From positions 1 through 50,782 of the forward strand of contig JARRRD010000009.1 of assembly GCA_037381085.1 (NCBI GenBank): a stretch of DNA of 50,782 bases, in the 5' to 3' direction. The translations under genes and the position numbers were made by a program. The stretch comes from JARRRD01 sp037381085 (GTDB lineage Bacteria; Nitrospirota; Thermodesulfovibrionia; Thermodesulfovibrionales; UBA6898). Below the pieces are notes generated by a model. It worked only from the letters and a program-made list of their open reading frames with translations, was not told the DNA's origin and did not search any database. Shown here one piece after another: positions 15,711 to 22,978 of the stretch; positions within the stretch are counted from its first letter, which is position 1, and every line of letters starts with the position of its first letter.

Positions 15711-18700
15711 TTATTTATTCTCCCTCTCGCTCAATTTCATTTTCCCAAGATAAATGGAACCTTCTGCGCCGTCTATGCTGATAAACTCACCCGCGTTGAC
15801 GACGTGGTGGTGCAGGATACATTTCCTTTCCTTTTCAACGCAGACAAGTTCCCTGCATCCCACCACACAGGTCTTGTCAAGCCTGGTTGCGACAATGGCA
15901 GCATGTGAAGTGGCTCCTCCGCGCGCGGTAAGAAGTCCGTCGGCTGCCGAGATCTCTCTTATATCATCAGGGACAGTATCTCCGCGCACCAGGATTAATG
16001 GAGAACCGGGCTCTGCAGCCTTCCAGCTGGTTATGTCTTCAAGACTGAAGACCACCCTGCCTGACAATGCCCCTCCGCTCACGCCGATGCCGTGACCGAG
16101 AAATCTCTGCGACATCTCGGACGTGCTTTCAAACGACGGGAACGTCTTTCCTTCCCTCATCTCCATGTTTCTTGTCTGCAGGAGATAAAGATCTTTTTCC
16201 CGCGGCCCCTCAAAAGTGAATTCAATATCCTGAGGACCCCAGTGTTTTTCATAAATCAGCATCTTGGCGATTTCTCTGAGCGCCTGGTAGATTTCAGGGA
16301 ACTTGTTTTCAAGGGCCAGTTCCGCTGGTCTGTTTTCCATCTTCGCCTGATAGATTGAAACAGGATAGGTCGTAACCAGCCCGGAAACAACATCCTCCCC
16401 CTGATTGCCGATGGTATAATCACCCCATGGCCTCAGCAGCTCTGGAGAAAATTTGGGGCTGTGGGTAAACAGCACGCCCGCCCCCGACTGCGGGGAGAGA
16501 TTGCCGAATACCATGGACTGTACAGTGACCGCCGTACCCCAGTCATCGGAGATTCCCATTATTTTCCTGTAGGTCCGGGCCTTGGAGGAGTTCCAGGACT
16601 GCAGCACGCGCTGTATGGCCACGTATAACTGTTCCGCCGGAGATTCCTCAATCTCGATCCCGTTTCTGCGGATGAATTCCTTGTATGCCATTGCCACCTC
16701 TTTCATCTGCAGGGGTGCAAAATCCTTCTTGTAAGGGACGCCGTAGTTTTTCTTGAACTCATCGATTATGGCGTCGAAGGTATTACGAATGAGGCCGAAG
16801 GACATGCCGTAGGACTGCAAGAACCTGCGGTAGCAATCCCAGGTAAACCATTCCTCGCCGGTCTGTCTAATCATGCCGTCGACGATGGTTTCGTTCATGC
16901 CCACATTCAGATATGAGTCCATCATCCCCGGTTGAGATACGGTCGCGCCGCTCCTGACGGAAACGGTCAGCGCGTTCTCAGGGTCACCGAATGTCTTTCC
17001 GGTAAGCTTTTCAAGCTCTGCTATTGCCCTGCCTGTCCGCTCTCTGAAATTTCTGTTGGCCGGCGGATAACTGTCTATCAGCTCCCTGCATCTGAAAACC
17101 TCGGTGGTTATGATGAAGCCCGGAGGGACCGGGAGCCCCAGATTTTTCATTTTAACGATATTGAGGCCTTTGTTCCCCAATTGGATCAGATCGAGAAGAC
17201 TCTCCTCCGGCTCCGTAATTGAGGTCACAATATTTCTGGGGTTATAGGTGAGCAGCAGATAGTGTCTGTCAAGCAGGAGCCTTTCAGCCTGCTCGTGAAG
17301 CGTATTGGAGATACGGGTCAAAAACAGGTCCAGTTTCTGTATCCCCAGCGAAGACGCTATGGCGTCTCTTAAAAATATCTCGGCAGCTTTTTGAAACAGC
17401 TCTTCACGGCTGTCCGACTCGCGAAGATATTTCTGAAGCAGTTTTTCATCCGGCAGCTCATTCGGTATCTCCAGCAGGTTTTCTTTGTGGATATTATTAA
17501 AATAGTCGCTGACCAGGTTGCGGACGACCTGTGTAAACCCGCGGAAGATATCGACATACTGGGTGAATGTGACCATTCTTATCTTCAGCGCCTTATTGAG
17601 CAGTTCAAGCTGATGTTCAAACTCCATGGCGGGAATACCGTCGATATTCAGCGCCGTGCCGAAAAGCACCAGGCATTCATATATCCGTTCAAAGGTTTCA
17701 TGCGTAATGAAGCCGAGATTAAAGTCCTCTATCAACTCTTCAAAAAGCGTATTGACTAGAAACTCCAGCCGGAAGGTAAGCCCGAGCGCGTCGAATTTTG
17801 CCTCATGGTAGGTGCCGTACATGGAAGGTATGTCTGCCGCGATATGACGCTTCCGGTAAATATCCTCATGGATATCAAACGCCGCGGGTGACAGGATGAT
17901 ATCCTTCAGCTGACGGAGGTAATCCAGCAGCCCGGAGATCTTCATGAAGGTGTCTTCCTCAGAAAGGACAGCCCTCAGGCCGTCCAGCTTCAGCGGCATA
18001 TCAGATCGTACCTGTCTTACATAGTCGTTGACCTCGCAGTAAGCGACGGAGTATTTCTGGTTCAGCAGCTTATAAAACCGCACACCCAATTTCACCCTTT
18101 CAATATCCGTCTTGTGCTCTTCGGATAACCCGGCGGCAACTTCTGTCATAAGGTCATCTTCAAGCGAAAGCAGATCACTGATCCTGACAAGCCCCCTGAC
18201 CTCAAAAATGCGGCTTGTTACCTTGTTGACTCCGTCGATGAAAGGGCCCTCGGGTTCGATCTGATCATAAATATTTTGCGGCAGATAGAGCCGCAGTCCG
18301 TCTTTTGATTTCGTCTTCCAGAAAGAGAGGATCGCCTCGATAAGGGATACAATCCTGTTTGAACTCTCCACATGGCTCTGTTTTCTCAGGAAATGGACCA
18401 GGATATCCCTGCGCCCGCATATTTCATCAAGCTCAGTAGAGATATCCCTGAGCTGCCCCTCCGCACCTATTTCATTGAAATACGCAGGGAACAGCCGCAT
18501 GAGCTGTTTTGAAAGATTATAGACAGGCCGGATGTCACTGTTGAGAAAGGCGGTGATATCCCTGGGGAACAGGTCGGTGTCCTTGATGAGGACGCCGCTC
18601 AGTGAAAGATGGATGATAAGGGAAGAGAGAAGTTTCTTCGACCACTTTGGATTGAGCCCGATCAATTCCATCCAGGTCCGGATGTTCTGTATATGGGCAA

Positions 18701-19958
18701 AATTGCTCTGGATCTGCCAGTCGTTGCTTATCCCCATAAAGTCGGGAGTCTGAAAACCCAACCGGACAACCTGTTCGTTGAAAAAATAAACCAGATCGCT
18801 TTCATCGGTCTTATAGACCCCCCGTCCCATGTTCAAGACAGACTTGAGCACCGTATCCGGGTATTTTTTCGCGCTCTCCTTCAGAATGCCGAAGGTATTT
18901 TGAATCAACTGCTGCACATAGTGAATGTCCTCATGATAGATGACCCAGTCTATAGTACGGTTAATCTCCCTGAGTGCTTCCTCGTGGATGCCTGACAATC
19001 CGGCAATGTTCATTGTATGAAAAAGAAAGATCATCTTGCAATGGCGCTTCAGCTTTTCATCTGGGATAGCCTTGAATATCTTCTCGGGCAGGCCTTGATA
19101 GACCTCGACGAAATTCCTGTATCCGGGCAGCTCAAGCAGTTCCTTCAGAGTAGCGGACGAACTGCCGTCATTCCCGGTGACTATGCTCCGGAGCCGTGCC
19201 TGACATGACTTGATCTCAGCGTGAGATATGGGCTTGAAGAGGTCTGCTATTTCCTGCGGAACAGCGCCGGGGATTTCGCTTGCATACCATTCCTCGGGAT
19301 CATTTTCAGAGAGCCAGTAGTCAAAAGTATATTCAAAATACCTGATCAGGAGGGAATTAACGGACCGGCAGTCACTACCTTCCGGTGCGGTCTGAAGAAA
19401 ACTCTCCGCAAGCCGGTTCAATTGGTAGTAGCTCCCGGCGATAAGAGAAAGGTTGTCAGGCGGGATTTTGTTTAGCCGGTCAAAACCATGCACTATAACG
19501 GGCATGAAACTGTTCGGTTCTTCACCTGAATCCTTAATACATTTCTGAAGGAGGAGATAGAGGTTATGAAAGGCGTCTGTTTTCACTTCCGCTTCCCTGG
19601 CTTTTTCGATCGCCTCAAGAGCGATTTCAATATAGAGTTTGACCGCCTCAGGTCCCTTTGGGTCTGCTCTTAAATCATAAAAATAGCCGAGAGAAAAAGT
19701 CCTTGCCTCATGTACTATGAATTGCCAGTTCCTGTAAGGGTGGCAAAGCTCCTTCAAAAAAGTATCCAGCGCCTTTTGCAGGCCGAAAAACCTGGACATT
19801 ACTTCCTGAATGACATGATATTTGGGATCGATCGTGACATCGACACGGTAGTCAGCCAGATTTATCTGGAGGGCCTTGGATGATCTCGATCTTGTCTTCA
19901 TACCCCATTTTATCATGATTTCGGTATCCTGCTTATAGCGGTGCGCCTGCACTGTCAT
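15711..19958 (-). CDS. Giant PPDK-like phosphotransferase with ATP-grasp and phospho-His domains but no PEP/pyruvate barrel
   Basis: A 1415-residue protein from an ATG preceded by AGGAGG six bases upstream; the frame is open 26 codons further but lacks such support. Residues about 1-915 are soluble, apparently mostly helical and of no family I recognise. From about 920 it is clearly pyruvate phosphate dikinase-like: LGNKGLNIVKMKNLGLPVPPGF, SVRSGATVSQPGMMDS, DDWGTAVTVQSMVFGN and NQGEDVVSG (ATP-grasp), then the swivelling domain ARGGATSHAAIVA with phospho-accepting His1352 and CVVGC. Only about 60 residues follow, so the C-terminal PEP/pyruvate TIM barrel is absent. It may phosphorylate some other acceptor, as rifampin phosphotransferase does. 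Operon with the GAPDH-like gene. Confidence 0.85.
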   Translation of the reverse strand: MTVQAHRYKQDTEIMIKWGMKTRSRSSKALQINLADYRVDVTIDPKYHVIQEVMSRFFGLQKALDTFLKELCHPYRNWQFIVHEARTFSLGYFYDLRADPKGPEAVKLYIEIALEAIEKAREAEVKTDAFHNLYLLLQKCIKDSGEEPNSFMPVIVHGFDRLNKIPPDNLSLIAGSYYQLNRLAESFLQTAPEGSDCRSVNSLLIRYFEYTFDYWLSENDPEEWYASEIPGAVPQEIADLFKPISHAEIKSCQARLRSIVTGNDGSSSATLKELLELPGYRNFVEVYQGLPEKIFKAIPDEKLKRHCKMIFLFHTMNIAGLSGIHEEALREINRTIDWVIYHEDIHYVQQLIQNTFGILKESAKKYPDTVLKSVLNMGRGVYKTDESDLVYFFNEQVVRLGFQTPDFMGISNDWQIQSNFAHIQNIRTWMELIGLNPKWSKKLLSSLIIHLSLSGVLIKDTDLFPRDITAFLNSDIRPVYNLSKQLMRLFPAYFNEIGAEGQLRDISTELDEICGRRDILVHFLRKQSHVESSNRIVSLIEAILSFWKTKSKDGLRLYLPQNIYDQIEPEGPFIDGVNKVTSRIFEVRGLVRISDLLSLEDDLMTEVAAGLSEEHKTDIERVKLGVRFYKLLNQKYSVAYCEVNDYVRQVRSDMPLKLDGLRAVLSEEDTFMKISGLLDYLRQLKDIILSPAAFDIHEDIYRKRHIAADIPSMYGTYHEAKFDALGLTFRLEFLVNTLFEELIEDFNLGFITHETFERIYECLVLFGTALNIDGIPAMEFEHQLELLNKALKIRMVTFTQYVDIFRGFTQVVRNLVSDYFNNIHKENLLEIPNELPDEKLLQKYLRESDSREELFQKAAEIFLRDAIASSLGIQKLDLFLTRISNTLHEQAERLLLDRHYLLLTYNPRNIVTSITEPEESLLDLIQLGNKGLNIVKMKNLGLPVPPGFIITTEVFRCRELIDSYPPANRNFRERTGRAIAELEKLTGKTFGDPENALTVSVRSGATVSQPGMMDSYLNVGMNETIVDGMIRQTGEEWFTWDCYRRFLQSYGMSFGLIRNTFDAIIDEFKKNYGVPYKKDFAPLQMKEVAMAYKEFIRRNGIEIEESPAEQLYVAIQRVLQSWNSSKARTYRKIMGISDDWGTAVTVQSMVFGNLSPQSGAGVLFTHSPKFSPELLRPWGDYTIGNQGEDVVSGLVTTYPVSIYQAKMENRPAELALENKFPEIYQALREIAKMLIYEKHWGPQDIEFTFEGPREKDLYLLQTRNMEMREGKTFPSFESTSEMSQRFLGHGIGVSGGALSGRVVFSLEDITSWKAAEPGSPLILVRGDTVPDDIREISAADGLLTARGGATSHAAIVATRLDKTCVVGCRELVCVEKERKCILHHHVVNAGEFISIDGAEGSIYLGKMKLSERENK

Positions 19959-20087
19959 GGCAACTCCTCCTGCTCCGATTTTTTTCGGTACAGGCTTTAT
20001 CGCTGGGACAAAATCGGGGCAGACAGGCAGGTACAAGTCGGGTCCCGTCCCAAGGAAATTGGAAAGGGAATTTATTATTTACAGGAT

Positions 20088-20105
20088 GTGATTAAGGTTA
20101 ATCAC
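20088..20105. promoter_or_regulatory. Perfect 18-bp palindrome upstream of the PPDK-like operon
   Basis: GTGATTAAGGTTAATCAC is an exact inverted repeat with 8-bp arms and a 2-bp centre, 130 bp upstream of the PPDK-like start. On the minus strand it overlaps a weak -35-like TTAACC with an AT-rich TAATAA 18 bp downstream. It has the size and symmetry of an operator for a dimeric regulator but does not match CRP or FNR spacing. Confidence 0.45.
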
Positions 20106-20139
20106 CACAGAGGGAGAGTGTTTGAGAGGGGGCAATGAA

Positions 20140-20166
20140 ATGGGGCCAGATTTTCATTCTTGACAA
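20140..20166. repeat. Degenerate repeat copy 1 (GGGGYCARAT type)
   Basis: The 27-bp sequence starting ATGGGGCCAGATTTTC and ending TTGACAA matches the sequence at 20514-20540 at 18 of 27 positions without gaps. Similar GGGGTCA-starting motifs are often found at the edges of transposon relics. No transposase is present between the copies. Confidence 0.3.
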
Positions 20167-20513
20167 TTCACCGATACTCTTCGCTCCCTCTTTTCCCCGT
20201 TTTGCAAAGTTGTATATGTGTAACAGTACTCCCCGCGATTAATCAATAAGAAAATGTGCAAGCTTTCAGGTGTTCATCGCGTTGGCTGCTTCCTCACAGA
20301 CCAACAGCACAAACAGTCCTTATTGGAGGACATGTTGCAAATGGAAATCGACTTCAGTTTTCATTCTCCTTCTGTTGCTCGTCTGTACCATGTCGAGCGC
20401 TGACTCCTTTGCTTTTCCATATTCAAGCTAGGGAAATGACTTAATCGTGCAAAGAATAGTTTGTAATTAATCTGTACTGAAAAATTTATCGGCAATAGTG
20501 AATAGAGAGAAGC

Positions 20514-20540
20514 GTGGGGTCAAATCTCATTTGTCGACAA
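20514..20540. repeat. Degenerate repeat copy 2 (GGGGYCARAT type)
   Basis: Second copy, starting GTGGGGTCAAATCTC and ending CGACAA, in the same orientation as the copy at 20140-20166 and 374 bp from it. The pair brackets about 350 bp without coding potential. Confidence 0.3.
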
Positions 20541-20699
20541 GTTGAGATGTGGGCTCGTCAACATCCGGGGCTCTGAAGGCCGAAGAGGGTCAGGCTTGTT
20601 TCTTGCAAGTTCTGCGGGCTGGCACGATGTTTCGACCACAAATCTTCATTTCCGAACTGATCGTTTCCGTGCGGACTTTCAGTCATTACTCATTTCATC

Positions 20700-20874
20700 T
20701 TCGACCGCAGCTTGATCGTCTCGCCGGCTCGAATTCCATAATCATGTGCTAGGACATGGCCATGACCATGTCCATGACGTTCGCCCGCCCTTTCCGGGCG
20801 GTGGCAGCCGATAAGACCGGCGCGGGTTCGAGCAGGCCGTAGACCCTGGACACAGGAAAGGTTTTTATTGCCAT
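20700..20874 (-). pseudogene. Flavin reductase-like (FMN split-barrel) relic
   Basis: From an ATG at 20874 the minus strand reads FPVSRVYGLLEPAPV, then TARKGRANVM, then a stop codon TAG at 20749-20751, and continues in the same frame HMIMEFEPA before similarity ends. This matches the N-terminus of flavin reductase-like proteins, in which the residue at the stop is tryptophan (MSWHM), so TGG has become TAG. The rest of the roughly 190-residue protein is missing. It is a nonsense-mutated, 3'-truncated remnant. Confidence 0.6.
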
Positions 20875-21050
20875 GGGTGACCCCACTCTTCCTGTGTAGG
20901 CGATGGACACAGTAATCCTTCTCAGGCACGAGTTTCGGCAGTGGCTGCTCTGAACCATCTCCATGCGTAAGCTTCGACCCTGGCAGACCCGGGGCAAGTC
21001 GTATTTCACTGGTCGCCGGTATAAGATTTTTGGGGTAAATAGTAACTTTC

Positions 21051-21172
21051 TACTAATTGCCCTAAAATTAGTAGTTCTTGACAGCAACGTAATAATAACC
21101 TAAAATAAATTAGTATTTAGCTTTACGATCTTGCTAACTACTAATTTTCTACTAATCAATACCAAATTAGTA
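21051..21172. promoter_or_regulatory. Six-copy TACTAAT operator array at the fic promoter
   Basis: The heptamer TACTAAT or its complement ATTAGTA occurs at 21051-21057 (+), 21067-21073 (-), 21109-21115 (-), 21139-21145 (+), 21150-21156 (+) and 21166-21172 (-). The first two and the last two form inverted repeats with the same 9-nt spacing (TACTAAT-N9-ATTAGTA). One pair lies just upstream of the -35, a single site overlaps the expected transcription start, and the other pair ends 2 bp before the ribosome site. This is the arrangement of binding sites for a dimeric repressor. The Fic protein's own C-terminal winged helix is a candidate binder. Confidence 0.6.
21078..21106 (+). promoter_or_regulatory. 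Strong sigma70 promoter of fic
   Basis: TTGACA (21078-21083), a 17-bp spacer and TAAAAT (21101-21106): perfect -35, perfect spacing and 5 of 6 at -10. Transcription should start near 21113, giving a leader of about 75 nt to the TTG start codon. Confidence 0.65.
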
Positions 21173-21187
21173 TTTGGAGGTAACTGG

Positions 21188-22525
21188 TTGAAAATACCGG
21201 ACAAAGCGCCGGATTGGGGGAAGGTACTGAGAGAATGTATCAATCCTGATCTTGCGATGAAAACTGTCGATGTCGTCAGGAAGGCAAACGCAGAATATTT
21301 GTACTGGGATGAATTTAAGTACCAAACGATGCCAGAGGGGGTTACCCCTGAATCGGCATGGGCCATGTTAAAGACATCAAGACTGTTTCAGAAAAGATCT
21401 CTCCCTCTCACCGATTCGAAGGGACGGTCGTTTGGCTACTGGCTCCCGGATTGTGTCCTTAGAGAAATTCATTACATAGACCAGCAGGCGGGCGGGGCCA
21501 TTCTGGTTGAAGATCCCTCAGTCCATTCAGAAGAGAAGCAGCGCTACCTGATAAGATCATTGGTCGACGAGGCTATATCATCAAGCCAGATAGAGGGTGC
21601 AGTGACTACAAGGGTTGTCGCAAAGGAGATGCTCAGGACAGGCAGAAAGCCGAAGGACCGCTCGGAGCAGATGATATACAACAACTACAGGTCAATGCAG
21701 AAGATAAAGAAACATCTCTCAGAGCCGCTTAGCATAGATCTGATTAATACCCTTCATGCATCCATGACGGAGAACACCCTTGAAGATCCTTCATGGGCGG
21801 GCAGATTCAGGACTCCCGAAGATGAGGAAATACATGTCTTCGACAGTGACGGGCAGATCCTCCATGTGACGCCCGGAGCCACTGACGTCCTTGCATCGAT
21901 GGAGAATCTGTGCACTTACGCAAACAACGAAAGTGAGGACGAATTCGTCAATCCGATCATAAAAGGGATACTTATCCATTTCTGGCTTGCATATGTGCAC
22001 CCGTTTATGGACGGCAACGGGCGCACGGCAAGGGCGCTCTTCTATTGGTACATGCTTAAACATAATTACTGGCTGTTTGAGTACGTTTCAGTGTCCACCG
22101 CAATACTGAGGGCGTGTGCACAGTATTACAGGTCTTTTCTCTATTCCGAAATGGATGACAATGACGCCACTTATTTCATTGTGTATAACATCAAGGCGAT
22201 ACATAAGGCACTGGAAATACTGAATGCATACATTGTAAAAAAACAGAAAGAAAAGAAGAATGCATACCGCTTCGCCATGAAATATCCGGCGCTGAACTTG
22301 AGACAACGCGCTCTGCTGGCCAGCGCTCTCGAAAAACCCCGGGAGATATATACAATCGAGACACATGCACATGTGCACGGAGTTACGTACCAAACTGCAC
22401 GTACTGATTTACTTGCCCTCAGGGATCTGGGCCTGCTTCAGATGAGAAAGGAGGGCAAAAAGTTTATTTTCACTCCGGTCACCGACCTTGCACCAAAACT
22501 GGAGAGTGGAACGCCGGACAGCTAG
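21188..22525 (+). CDS. Fic-family AMP-transferase with N-terminal inhibitory helix and C-terminal winged helix
   Basis: A 445-residue protein from a TTG start at 21188, chosen because GGAGGTAAC sits just upstream; the open frame begins 19 codons earlier without a ribosome site. The catalytic loop HPFMDGNGRTAR is canonical (His271-Arg282), so AMPylation or a related nucleotidyl transfer is expected. An inhibitory motif S132-xxx-E136-G137 (SSQIEG) lies N-terminal to it, making it a class II, self-inhibited Fic. About residues 360-440 look like a winged helix-turn-helix (LRQRALLASALEKP, TYQTARTDLLALRDLGLLQ). There is no partner antitoxin gene. Target unknown; a wHTH suggests DNA binding and possibly autoregulation through the TACTAAT sites. 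Confidence 0.93.
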   Translation: MKIPDKAPDWGKVLRECINPDLAMKTVDVVRKANAEYLYWDEFKYQTMPEGVTPESAWAMLKTSRLFQKRSLPLTDSKGRSFGYWLPDCVLREIHYIDQQAGGAILVEDPSVHSEEKQRYLIRSLVDEAISSSQIEGAVTTRVVAKEMLRTGRKPKDRSEQMIYNNYRSMQKIKKHLSEPLSIDLINTLHASMTENTLEDPSWAGRFRTPEDEEIHVFDSDGQILHVTPGATDVLASMENLCTYANNESEDEFVNPIIKGILIHFWLAYVHPFMDGNGRTARALFYWYMLKHNYWLFEYVSVSTAILRACAQYYRSFLYSEMDDNDATYFIVYNIKAIHKALEILNAYIVKKQKEKKNAYRFAMKYPALNLRQRALLASALEKPREIYTIETHAHVHGVTYQTARTDLLALRDLGLLQMRKEGKKFIFTPVTDLAPKLESGTPDS

Positions 22526-22584
22526 GGGCCTTTTACATCTTCCTGTGGCACTGGACACGTATGGGCACGGGGAGAGAGGTTGCC

Positions 22585-22605
22585 TGTCCCGGACTAACCG
22601 GGACA
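22585..22605. terminator. Stem-loop after fic, possible transcription end or binding site
   Basis: TGTCCCGG, a 5-nt loop ACTAA, and CCGGGACA form a perfect GC-rich hairpin 60 bp after the fic stop codon. There is no T-run after it, so it is not a standard intrinsic terminator. It could be a Rho-assisted end, a protein site, or a mobile-element end. Confidence 0.3.
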
Positions 22606-22611
22606 TACAGT

Positions 22612-22633
22612 GTCAGGCTTGAGTCAGGCTTGA
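22612..22633. repeat. 11-bp tandem duplication
   Basis: GTCAGGCTTGA occurs twice in direct succession (22612-22622 and 22623-22633), six bases after the hairpin at 22585-22605. Two exact copies suggest a recent slippage or excision footprint. Confidence 0.6.
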
Positions 22634-22978
22634 GAAGTCCAGACTTTTACAGGAAACGTGGCTCTGCTGAAATATTTCTGTGCTTTGAATTAAAATAAAC
22701 GTGAGGCGTTCGGCAATAAGCTGTCGAAAAGCTGTATATATGAAACCCGTAAACAGGTGCGGCCTGGAGCCCTGGACGGCCTTTTCTCGCCTCTTCTGAA
22801 AGCCGAAGGCTGAATTATTGCAGATAACTTTTCGTGGTGGTGTCCACTTTTTAGTGATCCCGGAGGGCCGTGAAACCGACTGCATCCCATAACCTGTGGT
22901 CCGCGCTGCCCTGACTTTATATGCTTCAATAGCGCAGGTCGTGATGGATTTCCTGATCCTGTATCTTCGAGGTGAAAT

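Larger units (their letters stand above)
19959..21187. other. 1.2-kb gene-poor region between PPDK-like and Fic genes
   Basis: No intact gene is supported here. It contains the 18-bp palindrome and leader of the minus-strand operon, two related GGGGYCARAT-type sequences at 20140-20166 and 20514-20540, a relic of a flavin reductase on the minus strand (20700-20874), and the promoter/operator region of the fic gene. Base composition is visibly more AT-rich than in neighbouring coding sequence. The short open frames at 20256-20444 and 20549-20752 show no recognisable protein features. Confidence 0.6.
22526..22978. other. 453-bp gene-free interval between fic and uup
   Basis: No supportable gene. 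It contains a perfect 8-bp-stem dyad (22585-22605) and a directly adjacent tandem duplication of GTCAGGCTTGA (22612-22633). The remaining 340 bp show no clear promoter, and the minus-strand open frame across it has no recognisable protein features. Confidence 0.5.

Noticed and set aside
20690..20929. Frame with an HGHGHGHV stretch resembling a metal-binding or transporter segment
   Set aside because: It is the shifted frame of the flavin reductase relic, where repeated ATGGTCATGGCC codons give His-Gly in another frame.
21051..21172. Repeated heptamers read as a small CRISPR-like array
   Set aside because: Units are 7 bp, in both orientations and at unequal distances, and lie in a promoter. 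An operator array explains them better.
21131..21187. Extension of the Fic protein by 19 residues from a TTG at 21131
   Set aside because: That stretch lies in the operator region and encodes a Leu/Asn/Thr-rich peptide, with a near-perfect ribosome site directly in front of the TTG at 21188.
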